Assembly: GCA_964035545.1 (NCBI GenBank) | Contig: OZ037771.1 | Location: forward strand, 3,711,128 to 3,771,127 | Direction of reading: 5' to 3' | Source: Bugula neritina | Taxonomy: Eukaryota > Bryozoa > Gymnolaemata > Cheilostomatida > Bugulidae | DNA length: 60,000 nt | Shown here: one piece after another, positions 1-12,500 of the stretch | Layout of the letters: each line of letters opens with the position of its first letter | Position numbering within the stretch: position 1 is the first letter of the stretch | Translations under genes and position numbers: made by a program | Notes under the pieces: generated by a model | What the model was told of the DNA's origin: nothing | Databases searched by the model: none | Seen by the model: only the letters and a program-made list of their open reading frames with translations

Positions 1-146
1 CCCCGACAAAGGCCATTAATTGGTGATGCTAGGAAGAGCATCCAGTCCCTATTTGTGCCCCATCTGAATAAGACCTTAACCCGATTTAACAAAACCTTTC
101 CCATCAAAGGTTTTCTCACAGAGATGGTGACTATAAATTTGCCTGA
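1..146 (+). repeat. 3' part of a tRNA-derived SINE-like repeat, cut by the window edge
   Basis: The block runs from 'ggtgatgctaggaagagc' to 'gtgactataaatttgcc'. It matches the 3' body of the repeat at 51378-51585 ('ggtgatgttaagaataac' ... 'gtgactataaacttgc'), and its first part matches the repeats in intron 4 of the amidase copies. The tRNA-like head lies outside the window. It abuts, at about 147, sequence that in the other amidase copies begins exactly at the exon 8 splice donor. Confidence 0.6.
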
Positions 147-440
147 GTGTATGTGTCTACTTACCTATTATTTACGTTTCTATTTACATACCTACTTAAC
201 CTTATCAATTTATCTATCTACTTATTTACCATTCTATCTACATATCTACCTACTTACCCATCTCCTTATTTATCTGCCTTCCTACGTACTTATCAGGTTA
301 CGTGTCTAACTACAAACTGGAGTATCTATCTAATCTACTCACTCACCTCTCTATTTACTTATTAATCTATCTATTTACTTATTTACCATTCTATCTACAT
401 ACCTATCTACTTACACCCTGTCCTTCGTCACTTTCTATTT
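147..440 (+). repeat. Degenerate CTTA/CTAT tetranucleotide tract in the amidase exon 8-9 intron (copy 0)
   Basis: A long run of ctta, ctac and ctat tetranucleotides follows 'gtgtatgtgtctac'. The same tract begins right after exon 8 in copies 1, 2 and 3 (9976, 18332, 32781) but differs in length, so it is an unstable intronic microsatellite. The Leu/Tyr/Thr-rich reading frames across it are by-products of the repeat. It leads into a shared non-repetitive stretch ('caccctgtcc') present in copies 0, 2 and 3. Confidence 0.7.
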
Positions 441-1166
441 TTTATTCATTTTGTGGGTTTTCCAGAAATAAACCTATTACTCATAGTATTTTTTCTTAAG
501 CACTCTTTCACATATTTTATAGCAGTTAAAATCTAAAAAAATCTAGTTAAACAGCTGTTACCTTTTCTCTCTACTTATCCTATAATATTATACTAAACTA
601 TATTATAAATAAATTTGTATGTTATTTCTAACCTACAAAATCTGCTCTGCTTTATCTATAGTTGTCTTCTCCTGGCATAGATTACCTTCACCAATAGTAT
701 CATTTATTAGATACGCTATCTCCACAGTACACCAGTAAAATATTATGTTTACATCACTTGTGACAGGGAGAACACAACTACTGTTTTCCTTTACTGTTGT
801 TGCCAGTAGGCTACTTACAATTATTATGTTATATTCTGTTATTACAGGATAATATTACATTATATTCTGTTATTACAGTATATCATACATTGTTTTACTG
901 TACTGTTATATTATATTCTATTATTATAATTTATTATTACATTAAAGCTCATTATATGATGTTATTATAATATATTAATATATTATTGTATCATCATACA
1001 ACACTATCATGTCATCCTCCTATATTGAACTATTATAATAATAATATATCAATATGTTGTATAAATATAGTACGTTTTTATTGAATCATCACATTGCATC
1101 TAAATGAGCATCAAATAATTTTTTCTAGTACACTAGCCTTAGAAACCATAGTTCTGCATGTTTCAG

Positions 1167-3883
1167 GTGGCCCATTGTTTACCATTAGCCTGACCTCCCA
1201 TTACCACACTATGATAGAATGCAATGGGCAAGCCCCGGGCTACAATGAGTTGTACAGTGTGTCAGCAATGCAGCATTTTAAACAGGCATTCAAGGTACAG
1301 AAAGGTTCTTAGACTATGTATATATGTTTATAAAATAATATGTGCTTATAAAATCATAAGCTTATATCATGCGTGTGTTTAAGGTGAGTGTTTTTACAAT
1401 CCATGCCTGTTAACGAAAATATTTGGTATATTTTCATTATATAAACAGATACTATGAATTTTAAAAGATGCCCAACTCTACGAATAAACTGAACATTTAA
1501 TTCAATAATTTTGCTATGCAAAACACTGTTACAGTTAATCATATTTTTTATATCTCTTTATAACAAAAAAGAGTAGAAAGAATAATATATCAAAGTTTGA
1601 AACTCTACATTATTTTTAGTTCATGGTCTACTGCATAAACTTTTTTCTTGTATTTCCTAAGATTTCTATTACCCTTTTTTGATCTAATCTTTATTTTTAT
1701 AGCGTATTTTTGTTTAATAGAAACATTTGGTAAGTAAATTGTAAAAAAAAGTTTACTAACTTCAACTTAAAAATCAGGTAATTATGTTGTATTTTACAGT
1801 CCAGGGCTCATGATATTTCACCAACTGTCAAAGCTATGTCCTTATTTGGAGAATATTTAAAAAGAAAAGATGGTAAGGTTACTATATTTCAACTATGTAT
1901 TAAATGTAGCGGCTGTATTTCAAAATCTTTTTGTTCAAATTAAAATTTTAAAGATTTTCTTTGTGATTTGTTTAGTTTATTCAACTTTCTTATTGATTAA
2001 ACCTGTTGTATGGACCTGTGCCCGACCTGAGGTTTGGTTTCAGATTTATGAACGCATTTTATACACTTCTGCTATAGACAAAATTTTACGAGTGATACCA
2101 TAAACTAATATTTTATTATACATTCCGTATCACCTTGAAATTGACTGGAACTGAGTTTTTAATAGAATTACCGAAAAATATCATTTGACTTGACATTTCT
2201 TATGCCAAATATAAAAGTAAAACTTGACAGGTTTTAAACTTTATCAATAAAATTTATTAATTAGTTTTTTCTGCTTTCAACTTGTGGTACCAATTATTAG
2301 TGTGGCTTTGTGATCATTTGAAATGCATCATAACTATGGTACAAGTCTAAAAGACTTCAGCAAATATTACCTGGCTTTTTAATGGAGTTGTCTTTTCAAT
2401 GCAGCCTATGTCAATTTTATATACTCTATAATAAAAAGGGCGATTGTTCAATAATTTCAAAGTTAAAATGCCAATACACTATACTATATGCTAGTTGCTG
2501 CTAATATATTTTCAGGAAATGCACTAGTTGGTTGCGCTATAAACTGCAAACCTGTACTAAGAAGAGCGTATAACGATATGCTGGAGAAATACGATGCTCT
2601 AATTATGCCGACCATACCTTTTGTTGCTGCTAAACTACCTGCAGCTGATCTAACTCTAGCAGGTAAAGAATGCCACATGTTAGTCAAGTAACTCTTCTAA
2701 CTGGAAGTCAAATTTATACAAAATACTGTTTAAAAGAAGACAATCCCTAAATTGAATTGTCCTAAAGTACCTACAGCATCTGGCAAAGAATTTTTCTTTT
2801 AAATATAAAGTCAAACTAAAAGTTAGAAGGTCGAACAAAACTAAAAAAATAATAGAGATTTATGCTTTTAATTATTTCCAAGTTACATGGAAATTGGATA
2901 TTATTTTCAATGAAAACAGAATATAACAAAGTAGCTTTCACAATAATGTGTGTAAAAAGCTTTATAGTTTTTGTGATGTTTCAATTTATATGCTATAAAC
3001 TTATTTTACTGAAATTTCAGTTCAGACAAGAGCAACAATATTTTTTCAACTTACTGCCAACACATTTTACTGGACTGTTAAATCGATTTCATTGATTTGT
3101 AGAGTTTGTGAAGTACACAGTTTTCAACACAGGAAACACAGCGCCATTCAATGCTACTGGTCATCCCGCTCTGACCATCAACGTTGGGAATGTTTCTCCG
3201 GAAGACGCAGACGTACGTGTATTTCCTGTCTTGTGTTGTTAGTTTTGACGTTGCTAAGATTAATGTATAATATAATATATTATTATATCTGTATGAAAGT
3301 ATAATAAGTAACACAAGAATAATATATATTATAGTACAATAAAAAAATTTATATCATAGTGCAATGCTATTGCAATAATATTAATATAATATTGTAGTAA
3401 AATCTTCATCCAATAATATTAACGTGTAATATAGTGAAGTATTTTACATTAATTTATTGTATTAACATATTTATTTTATACGGATATTAGTATAATATAA
3501 TGAAATAATAATATATTACTATTGATTTATTAGTGAAGAATTATGCATAGTTTTTAAATTAAAAACAGCCAATTTGATAAGAATTGTACTGAAATATTTA
3601 ATAAAAGTTTACAGCTATATTTTAATATTAACTTAAAGGAAAAATAATAGGCTAATGTTTGTGTATTTCTAAAATTAATAAATTCTTATAGCTTTAACAT
3701 TTTTTACATTGCTTTAAGTTATGCAGCTGCCTTTCAATTTTGTAGCCAATGAAACTAGATGATGCTGCCAAATTGCCTGTGGGTCTACAAATTGTGTGCA
3801 AGCACTACAAAGAGGCAAAACTTTTGGATATTGCTTTTGGAGTAGAGAAGATAATGGCCCCGGGATCAAAGTCTAGCTCCTAA
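1167..3883 (+). CDS. Amidase-signature enzyme, copy 0 (exons 9-13 only)
   Basis: Five exons are visible: join(1167..1294, 1800..1872, 2516..2662, 3103..3212, 3746..3883). All have GT-AG borders and compatible phases, ending in TAA. They match the last five exons of the complete copies and code for the C-terminal third of the fold, including '[17 protein letters not shown]' and '[12 protein letters not shown]', a segment typical near the end of amidase-signature proteins. The C-terminus is GSKSSS. Exon 8 would be expected just before 147, but a SINE lies there, so upstream exons are displaced or lost and this copy may be a pseudogene. No stop or frameshift is seen in the visible exons. An AATAAA lies at 4186-4191, a position kept in all copies. 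Confidence 0.8.
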
Positions 3884-4477
3884 TACTTCATTTCAACTGG
3901 CTGATTAAATGGGGAATTTATTACATAACTCATGTATTGCCATGTGTGTAGTATAAAATGGTCTATATGATATATATTATTATACAAGCAAACCTTACGC
4001 ACATTCCCTAGTTTTGGAGTTGTAATTCCATGGTTAGAATACAAAATTCCGGCAATAATGTATTTTCTTAGCTAGTAGAGTGGTTTGTAGTTTTATGTTA
4101 TGTTATCATTAGATTTTTATAATCACATTACTATATAATCTATAAAAATGTTTTTTTTTAATTTAGCACCAGGTGCATTTTTATAAATAAATTTATGTGT
4201 AGAGCGCATATAACATAATAATTATGATCAATTTACAAAAATAAATTATCAATAAATGACTTTTACCTATATAAATTCGGTTTTTAATAAAGTGATGTAA
4301 AAAGGTTTGGTTCAAGACTAGTAGCTAGTATACATTAGTAAATACAAAAAACAAAAACAAGTAGAAAAGATTGTTGTAATTAATTATATTTTTAGAACTA
4401 AAGCATGTTATTCAATGGTAATAAATATCCATTAGCTAATAGTTTCTGAACACATGTCTCTTTGGAAATAATAAAGC

Positions 4478-4650
4478 AGCTGTGATCTAGTGGTTACAGC
4501 ACTAGTCGCAAAGTACCAGGTCAGAAAGGAGGATTTATAATATGGCCCCTGTGCCACAGCAAAAACCATGTCTTCAGTTTAAGAATCTTGACTATCACAA
4601 AAATGGAGACTTCAAACGAATACAAGTTCATAGTTGGATAGTATCGTAGT
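4478..4650 (+). repeat. tRNA-headed SINE-like repeat in the amidase 3' flank
   Basis: The head 'gatctagtggttacagc' resembles a pol III A box, followed by a decayed B-box-like 'accaggtcagaaagg' and the body 'gtgccacagcaaaaacc'. The same repeat is at about 13714 and 37839 in the flanks of copies 1 and 3. It is missing from the copy 2 flank (about 23440), where a deletion joins the outer sequences. Confidence 0.5.
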
Positions 4651-4863
4651 TTGGAGTTTTCTACCCACAGGTTGCTGACATGATAAATGTTAACTACAAC
4701 GAAGCTGTTCGAATGAAGTAATTTAAGAGTTGTGTGCTCTTGAGTTGATTTGTTGTACAGTTCAAATGTTGAGCCATAGCATCATTGCTGCACCTGTTAT
4801 AAACTTATATTATATAACATAATATTCATTCACCATACATTCATACATGCTGGCTGTCATGTT

Positions 4864-5092
4864 CAATTTATAGCCGTTGACCTTTCAACTCTTTGGCCAG
4901 ACAGTCTTACCCCTCATTAGGCCGTAAAATATCAGCCATTTTTACAAATGTCTGAGATCCCTGTATGACGTTGCCGTTGCGGTAATATAGGATCAAGCAC
5001 TGCTAAGCTGCTGAGCAGGCATGTGAGTAAATACATGATGTATAAGTAGTGAAACTGGACCACAGAGTTGAAAGGTCAACAGCTATAAATTG
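4864..5092. mobile_element. 229-bp MITE-like element with about 30-bp terminal inverted repeats
   Basis: The left end 'CAATTTATAGCCGTTGACC' and the right end 'GGTCAACAGCTATAAATTG' are inverted complements with one mismatch, and the match continues into 'TTTCAACTCT'. There is no coding capacity. Related ends occur at 25173 and at 28411-28452 inside copy 3, one in each orientation. I could not define a target-site duplication. Confidence 0.65.
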
Positions 5093-6266
5093 CACAAATG
5101 ATTATTGGGATTTCAGCATTGCCATTTCAGCATTTCTCAGCAACCAAAACCACAAAAATGCGTTCAAACAAATATTTTTCATGTTGAGAGGACACAACTC
5201 TCAATTGTAAGGAAGATCTCGATCACACTGGAAAAGAGTATATTTCAACAGGTTTATATCTGTCTAAAAGCAAAATCTCAATGGCATCTGAGTTAATAGC
5301 CTAGATAATATTGTTATTCTTTACTGAAAAAATATTTTTTAAATATTCAGTTTCAAGCACATGCCACAGGTGAATAGCTGCTTTTATTCTTTTCAGTCAT
5401 AGTACTTCATTGTATCAGTATACACCGATCTTGTAAGGAATTGACCTTTGAACTAGTTGGCAAATGTAACTGACCACAAAATCTATTGTTAATCTAAGCT
5501 GAATAGTAGACAGAAGATAGTCAAGAAGTCTCATAGCCTACGACTCTTTAGTAATTAGTAATAAGAAGTAAAGTCTGACATATCTCAACATAACTGTAAG
5601 TTAGCATACTTTATACCACCTATAATATAATAAATATAATTGTTTTTGCCATTTTATGTCATATACAGTGTGGATGTAATAATATAACTATATAATATAT
5701 TATATACTTCCTTTTTATACGTTTTATTTGTACCTGCAGGTTTAAAGGTCAAACTATCCAGACTAATACATGCTAGTAACACTATTATAGAAGGCAATAA
5801 ATTTGTAAGTTAGACATTATTATAGGCATTACATAATACACCATAACATTATTATGTCTATGTGTGTGTGTGCATTCTATTACTAAAATATTTTATATTA
5901 TATTTTATCATACCTTGTCACCCTTGAGTGTTACAATTGTATTTTATTCAACAGGGAACCTGTTTCATATTATCAATAAAGATCAGCAGTGCTGTCAAAC
6001 CTCTGCAATGAATACTAGCACAACAACTTTCTAGTAAAATACACAAATCAGCTAGTCTGGCCAATTAATTAACTAAGTTTTGCTGTCACAAATCTATAGC
6101 AGAGTTTTTGCAGAGACTTCGAAACTTAAGTGTTACGTTGTTTAGCAGAAGGGCCATCATTGAGCAAGGGGCCTTTGCCGTAAACAGTTTTTAGCATATT
6201 TCCTTTCCACACATACACTAGCTAATACACATGCAGGCTATTCCCAGGGTAGTATTGAACCAGAGG

Positions 6267-6428
6267 TAGGTGCAGTAATGGAGAAATTGAGAAAAGCCTG
6301 TGTTTTCGATTGAAAATGTAGCAAAAGAAGTTAAGTTCTCACAAAAGTTTCAACCTTCGCCCTAAACCAAAATTTAATAATAGAGTTGAAGAACTTAAGC
6401 TATCTCAATTTCTCCACTACTGCTCCTA
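6267..6428. mobile_element. 162-bp MITE next to the copy 1 promoter
   Basis: The ends 'TAGGTGCAGTAATGGAGAAA' and, inverted, 'TAGGAGCAGTAGTGGAGAAA' form near-perfect terminal repeats of about 26 bp. A second member of the family lies at 27897-28041. A TA target duplication is possible but cannot be told from the element end. It stops about 85 bp before the copy 1 start codon and replaces about 80 bp of upstream sequence kept in copies 2 and 3. Confidence 0.75.
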
Positions 6429-6436
6429 AATTATGT

Positions 6437-6513
6437 ATTTCACAGATAAATAACATTATCAGGTTAGCAGTGACAGTCAGTTGGTAACTGCAGACAGATC
6501 TGTGAGGTTTGAC
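6437..6513 (+). promoter_or_regulatory. Conserved proximal promoter / 5' UTR block, amidase copy 1
   Basis: This block, from 'atttcacagataaataac' to the ATG, is nearly identical before all three first exons. It holds an inverted pair of GATA-like sites: GATAA at 6445-6449 and TTATC at 6456-6460. Function is inferred from conservation only. No TATA box is evident in this copy. Confidence 0.45.
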
Positions 6514-9500
6514 ATGACAGATCAGGTGATATCATGTAAGTAGGCTACTAATATCTGGGCTCTTAGTTGCCACTCTACAAATAAAGTTTTGGTAAAACAC
6601 TGAACTGCCACTTCGAAATAAATTGCTATAGCCTACTTTGTGGTTAATTGCAATTTAATCTAAAATCAAAGCTCAAAATATAATATCAAAACAATCTGTA
6701 AAAATCTTCTAGAAAAAGATAGTAAAATCACAATCATCTACACAGTCATTCATTCTTTACTCACTGGAAATGTGGCAGTCAGTAGATGTTTGACAATTTC
6801 GAGCTACTTACTGATAACCCACCATAACATATTTATAATTCTTTCTTTTGAGTTACTCATGTATTAACAATAATTGCTATGAGAAACACAAATGCATTCT
6901 ACAGTTAGTATTCTGCTGTAGATATCCCTTTGGTTGAGCCAGCCTCTCTCGAAGATTTATCTCAGATATCTAATGAACTCAGACTTGGTATTGCTGAACA
7001 TGAAAACAAAGACTATTTGGGTAAATTAAGTACTAAAGTTAATGCAAAATAGTCTAACATTTGCTGTAATGGGGGCCTACCTCCCTCCCCCTCTCCCCAC
7101 CAGTTTTGTTACACTTGCCAATTTAGCAGATGCTCTACTCACTTAGTAAACATTTGTGTCTCTTCTAGAAATTATGAGAACCTACTTGACTAAATGTGTT
7201 GGCACAGCGTAAGATTAACCAATTTTGCTTTCACACCAAATGCACTTTGGTAAATGTTAATATTAATTCACATTACTAATTTAGTTGTTTGCAAATCTTA
7301 CAGAGATTGTAAATGGTTGGCTAAAAAGTTGTGATGGCTTGAGATTGATTAAAGAGGAAACAGTGCCTGTCCTGTATCCAAGGATTCCAGGAGTAAAGCC
7401 TGCAAGGAAGGATAACCCCTACAATGCATGGTAATATGTTTTAAACATTTAATATTATTCTAAAATACTAGTCCGGCATAAGATACAACATTGGATGATA
7501 AAGAAGTAATAATAGCCAGTAGCGTGCTTGGTTTCTGATATTTAGCAACAATCACAGTGAAACAAGTCTTATGGTATGGTAATTTTAGACTTTAGTATAC
7601 ACTGCTATAATCGGCCCTACTCTACTATACCCTACTCTACTATACCCTACTATACTATACCCTACTTTAATATACCTTACTTCAATATACCCTACTCTAA
7701 TATAGGCTTATAATATCCTACTATACTCTACTCTAGCTTACTCTACTTTACTCTACACTTCTTCACTTTACTTTACTTTAAGGGCATTTAAATTTAAACT
7801 TTCTAATAGCTGTGGAAAGTCACACACAAAAAATACCATTTTTAGGGCAACGGAAGTAACGATAAAAGGAGAAGACTCTGGGATCTTAGCTGGGAAAACT
7901 GTTGCTATAAAAGATAACGTGTTTGTAGCTGGAACTCCTCTATCGAATGGTTCCAAGATATGGGAGGGGTACACACCAGAGTTTGATGGTACAGTGGTTA
8001 CTAGGATACTACAAGCAGGTAATATCTTACAGGAAGTAAACTGCGCAGGTTACAAGTTCTGCTGTGTAGCTCTGTTTACTGGCATTTAGTGCTCATCTGA
8101 AAAAGGAATCATAGTTGTTGTTATTTGTGAAATTCATCTTGCGGTAAGAAGGGGAGATAAACCAACAATCTCTTTAGAAACTAGTAATAAAATATGCTCA
8201 TGCATTTACTGGGAACAACCTTTGTTACTGGCAAATAATTTTCCCGTTTTTTATGTGGTAGCAGTGGTGGTCTAGGGGTTAAAACACTGGCTTAGTAAAC
8301 ACGAGGTCAGTGGTTTGAAGCCCAGTAAAGGCCACTGGTGATGTTAGGAAGAGCATTCAGTCAAAATTTTTCTCTTATAGGTAATAGAAAACAAGTCCTT
8401 AGCATCTCTCAAAATAATCTGGTGATAAATTGCATTATACTTACATAGAATATTATATAACATAAGGTGGTACTATTCTGGGAAAATCAACATGCGAGAA
8501 TCAGTGCTGTTCAGCAAACAGTTATACCAGTGCCAGTGGCCCGGTTCTGAATCCTGCAGACCAGACCAGATCTGCTGGAGGCTCTAGTTCTGGCAGCGCA
8601 GCTCTTGTGAGTGTGTCTTGATCCAAGCCCCTGAACATATGTGTTGTTAGAACCCAGGTTAAAAAGGTTTCCACTGTGCAACATTTGTTAGTGTTTTGGT
8701 CGAGTGAGATGTTAGAGTAATATTGTGATCAAATTTTGGTGTTTTCATGTCTTCAATAAAACACGCAACTTGCGAAATCATGAAGTAGATATGCTATTCA
8801 CTTCAAATGAAAACTTTTTAAACTAAACTTTTTAAACTAAAACTTCTATAATATGTCTATACATAACAATGTAATATTAGGTAAGAATTCTGCTCAAATG
8901 TTTATTTCCTTTTTGTTGTTGTTTAGACTTTTGCATTCCACAATAAGATGTGTTCTCAGAAAGCAAAGAATGAAATTTTTAATAGTAGCCTAAAGATATG
9001 CATTGGGTTTCTGAATAATCGTCAAAAATCTGCAAACCATTTAATATACTCGTATATAGCTAAGATATATTATTTTTGTAGATAGCCACTGGGGAAGTGG
9101 ACATGGCTATTGGTGGAGATCAGGGGGGTTCTATACGCCTCCCCAGTAGCTGGTGTGGCTGCGTAGGACTGAAGCCAACATTTGGTTTGGTGCCTGTAAC
9201 AGGATCTTTAGGTAACAGAAGCTTTCAAGTGTTAATAATTGAAGAAAATGCTATAAAAGACAATATATTATTTTATAAACTTTACAAATTTTACATAAAA
9301 TATGTGTTCCTATAATAACACAATAAAAGCTTTCAGTAATATATTATATTATTTAATGTTGATAGTTACTAATTTACTGCGCACCAAGTTTAATTATGGT
9401 TGTCGGAATTTCTCAGGTTTGGAGCCCTCTATTGATCACCTCGGCCCAATGGCCTCTAATGTTACTGACGTAGCAAAGCTGTTAGAGGTCATTGCAGGAT

Positions 9501-12500
9501 ATGATGGCGGAAGAGATCATAGACAGAATCCTCATGTGACAATACCTAAATACAGTCAATTGGTAAGTTCCCATACAGCCACGTGTTCAAACATTACCTG
9601 CAGCACTGCAATGCATTGTGGGAATAACAGGATACACTGCAAGAAACTTCTTGCTGCTTTTATTACACTAAGCTCCTCATTTTTTACACTACATTTGAAA
9701 ATATACACGCTTTATTGAGCAGGCAATAAAATATTATGTTTTAATAAGCCCTACACCTGCATTTTATGCATTCATTACAGCTGTGACAGATTTCAGTAAA
9801 GTTATTCTATGATTTCAGCTGAAAGGAGATTTGACTGGTGTTAAGTTGGGCTATGTTAAAGAGGGATATGAACATGCTACTCCTGAAGTTAAGTCAGCAA
9901 TAGCTGACGTAATTAATCTGATGACCAACTGTGGTGCTGTTGTTGAAGAAGTCAGCATTCCTCTACACCTTCAGTGTATGTGCCTACTTACTTGCTTACA
10001 TATCTACCTACTTACATACTTACATACTCACTTACCTACTTACTTACATTTTTATTACATCATTATATGACTCTATTGTATTATCCTCCTATATTGAATT
10101 ATTATAATATTATATCAACATATTTTATAAATATAATAATATATATTATGTTATCTTATTACACTTGAATAAGCACCAAATAAAAGTTATTTTTGGTACG
10201 CTAGCCTTAGAAACTACAGTTCTGGATATTTTAGGTAGTCCATTGTTTTCCATTAGCCTGGCCTCCCAATACCACACCATGATAGAATGCAATGGGCAAC
10301 CCCCAGGCTACAATGAGTTGTACAGTGTGTCGGCAATGCAGCATTTCAAACAGGCATTCAAGGTACAGGAAAGTACTTATATGTTTATAAAATATGTGTT
10401 TATAAAATCATAAACTTATATCATGTGTGTGTTTAAGGTGATTGTTTACAATCTATGCTTATTAAAGAGAATATTTGGTATCTTTTCATTGTATAACCTG
10501 AGGCTATGTTTTAAAGATGCCCAACTAAACTAAACATTTGCTTCAATAAGTTTGCTATGCAAAATATTACTGTTATTTATGTTGCTTTTGATATTTGCTT
10601 AAAACACAAAAGGAGTAGAAAGAATATATAATTGAAGGTTTAAACTCTACATTATTCTTACCTCATGGGCTACTGTATAAATTGCTTTTTCTTATATTTC
10701 CTAATTGCTCTCTATCAATTTTTATAATCTAATCTTAATTTTTATAGCATATTTTTGTAATAGAAACACTTGTTAATATTCATAATATAAGTATATGCTA
10801 CCATTGTGTAAATTGTAAGAAAGTGACGCGCTCCAACTTCAACATGAAATCACTACAACTCAGTTATTTATGTTGTATTTTACAGTCCAGAGCTCATGAT
10901 CTTTCACCAAATGTCAAAGCTTTGTCCTTATTTGGAGAATATTTAAAAAGAAAAGATGGTAAGGTTACTATATTTCAACTTTGCGTTTACGCATAAATGT
11001 AATTGCTGTATTCTAAAATTTTTATGTTCAAATCAAAACTTTAAAGACTTTTTTAATATTTGTTTAGTTTATTCATATTCCTAAATAGTTCAGTGTGTTA
11101 TATGAAGCTGTGCCCTGGTCTGAGGCTTCGTTTCAGTTTTATGAATAAACTCTATACGCACTTTCCTATAGACTTTTATGTTATTATGCAATGCGTATCC
11201 TCTTAATTTGACTAGAGTTGAGCTTTTAATAATATTACTAAAAGTGTCACTAAACTTGACGTTTCTTATGGCAAATATATAAGCAAAACTGATATATTTG
11301 ACATAAGTTTTGCTTTAATATTTTAATAATTAAGTTTAAGCCCTTGACAGGGTTTAAACTTATAAATTATTAAAATATTAAAGTTTGTTTGTGCTTTTAA
11401 CTTGTGGTACCAACTATGAGTTGGTCTTTGTAGTTATTTGAACTGCATCATAACTATGGTGTACATCTAAAACACTTCAGCAAATATTACCGGGCCTTTT
11501 AATGGAGTTGTCTTATCAATGCAGCCCATGTCAATTTTATATATTCTATAATAAAAAAGGGATGATGATCCCATTAGTTAAAAGTTGAAATACCAAGTCA
11601 CTGTTCTATATGCTAATTTCTGCCAATATACTTTCAGGAAATATGTTAGTTGGTCGTGCTATGAACTGCAGGCCTGTACTGAGAAGAGCGTATAACGATG
11701 TGCTGGAGAAATACGATGCGCTGATTATGCCGACCATACCTTTTGTTGCTGCTAAACTACCTGCAGCTGATCTAACTCCAGCAGGTAAAAAATGCCACTT
11801 GTTAGTCAAGTAACTCTTCTAACTGGAAGTCCAATTTATTCAAATTGCTGTTTAAAAAAAGACAACCCTTAAATTGAAATGAAAACTGCTTTTTGGTAAA
11901 TACCTACAGTACCTGAAAAGTAATTTTACTTTTAAATATAATAAACCTGTTTCAAGGCTGAAAGTTAAAAACTCAAGCAAAGCTAAAAATAGAGATTTAT
12001 GCTTTTAATGGTTTCTAAGTCTTTTAATTCATTTTTTTAATCAAAACACAATTATATAACAAGACTTGATAATCAATTTGTGATGCTTCAATTTGTCAGA
12101 AATTGGCATTATAAATGCTATTACCTTATTTTACTGATACTTTAGTTCAGACAAGAGAACAATATCTGTTCAACTCACTGCCAACACATTTTGCTGACTT
12201 ATTCTATTTTATTGATTTGTAGAGTTTGTGAAACACACACTCTTCAACAATGGAAACACGGCACCGTTCAATCTGAGTGGTCATCCCGCTTTAACCATCA
12301 ACGTCGGGAATGTTGTTCCCGAAGATGCAGACGTATGTGTACTTCCTGTCTAGTGTTGATCTAAACATTATGTGTAATTCGAGAACAAGTATTTAGAAAT
12401 ATTTGTTGTTGACATTTTGATTTTATATTATTATATTTATTGTATAATAATGTTAGTGTACGATGTAATAAAATAATAACATATGGTATAATATATTATC

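Larger units (their letters stand above)
3884..6513. other. Spacer between amidase copies 0 and 1 (3' UTR, repeats, promoter side)
   Basis: No gene is seen. The first part is the 3' flank shared by all copies, with an AATAAA cluster near 4186 and 4230-4290, then a tRNA-headed repeat (4478-4650). Unlike copy 2, this spacer carries an inserted block at about 4840-5240 that includes a 229-bp inverted-repeat element. From about 5244 ('caacaggtttatatctgtc') homology to the other spacers resumes and runs to exon 1. Confidence 0.6.

Noticed and set aside
55-499. Leu/Tyr/Thr-rich frames that look like membrane proteins
   Set aside because: They arise from the CTTA/CTAC microsatellite after amidase exon 8 and recur, with different lengths, at 9974 and 18287.
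2484-2687. Minus-strand frame opposite amidase exon 11, also at 11606, 20719 and 35683
   Set aside because: It is the antisense shadow of a conserved exon. Its conservation follows from the coding strand.
9097-9315. A short separate gene with the amidase nucleophile motif (72 codons)
   Set aside because: It is exon 6 reading through its splice donor. The adjoining exons with matching phases show it is part of a 13-exon gene.
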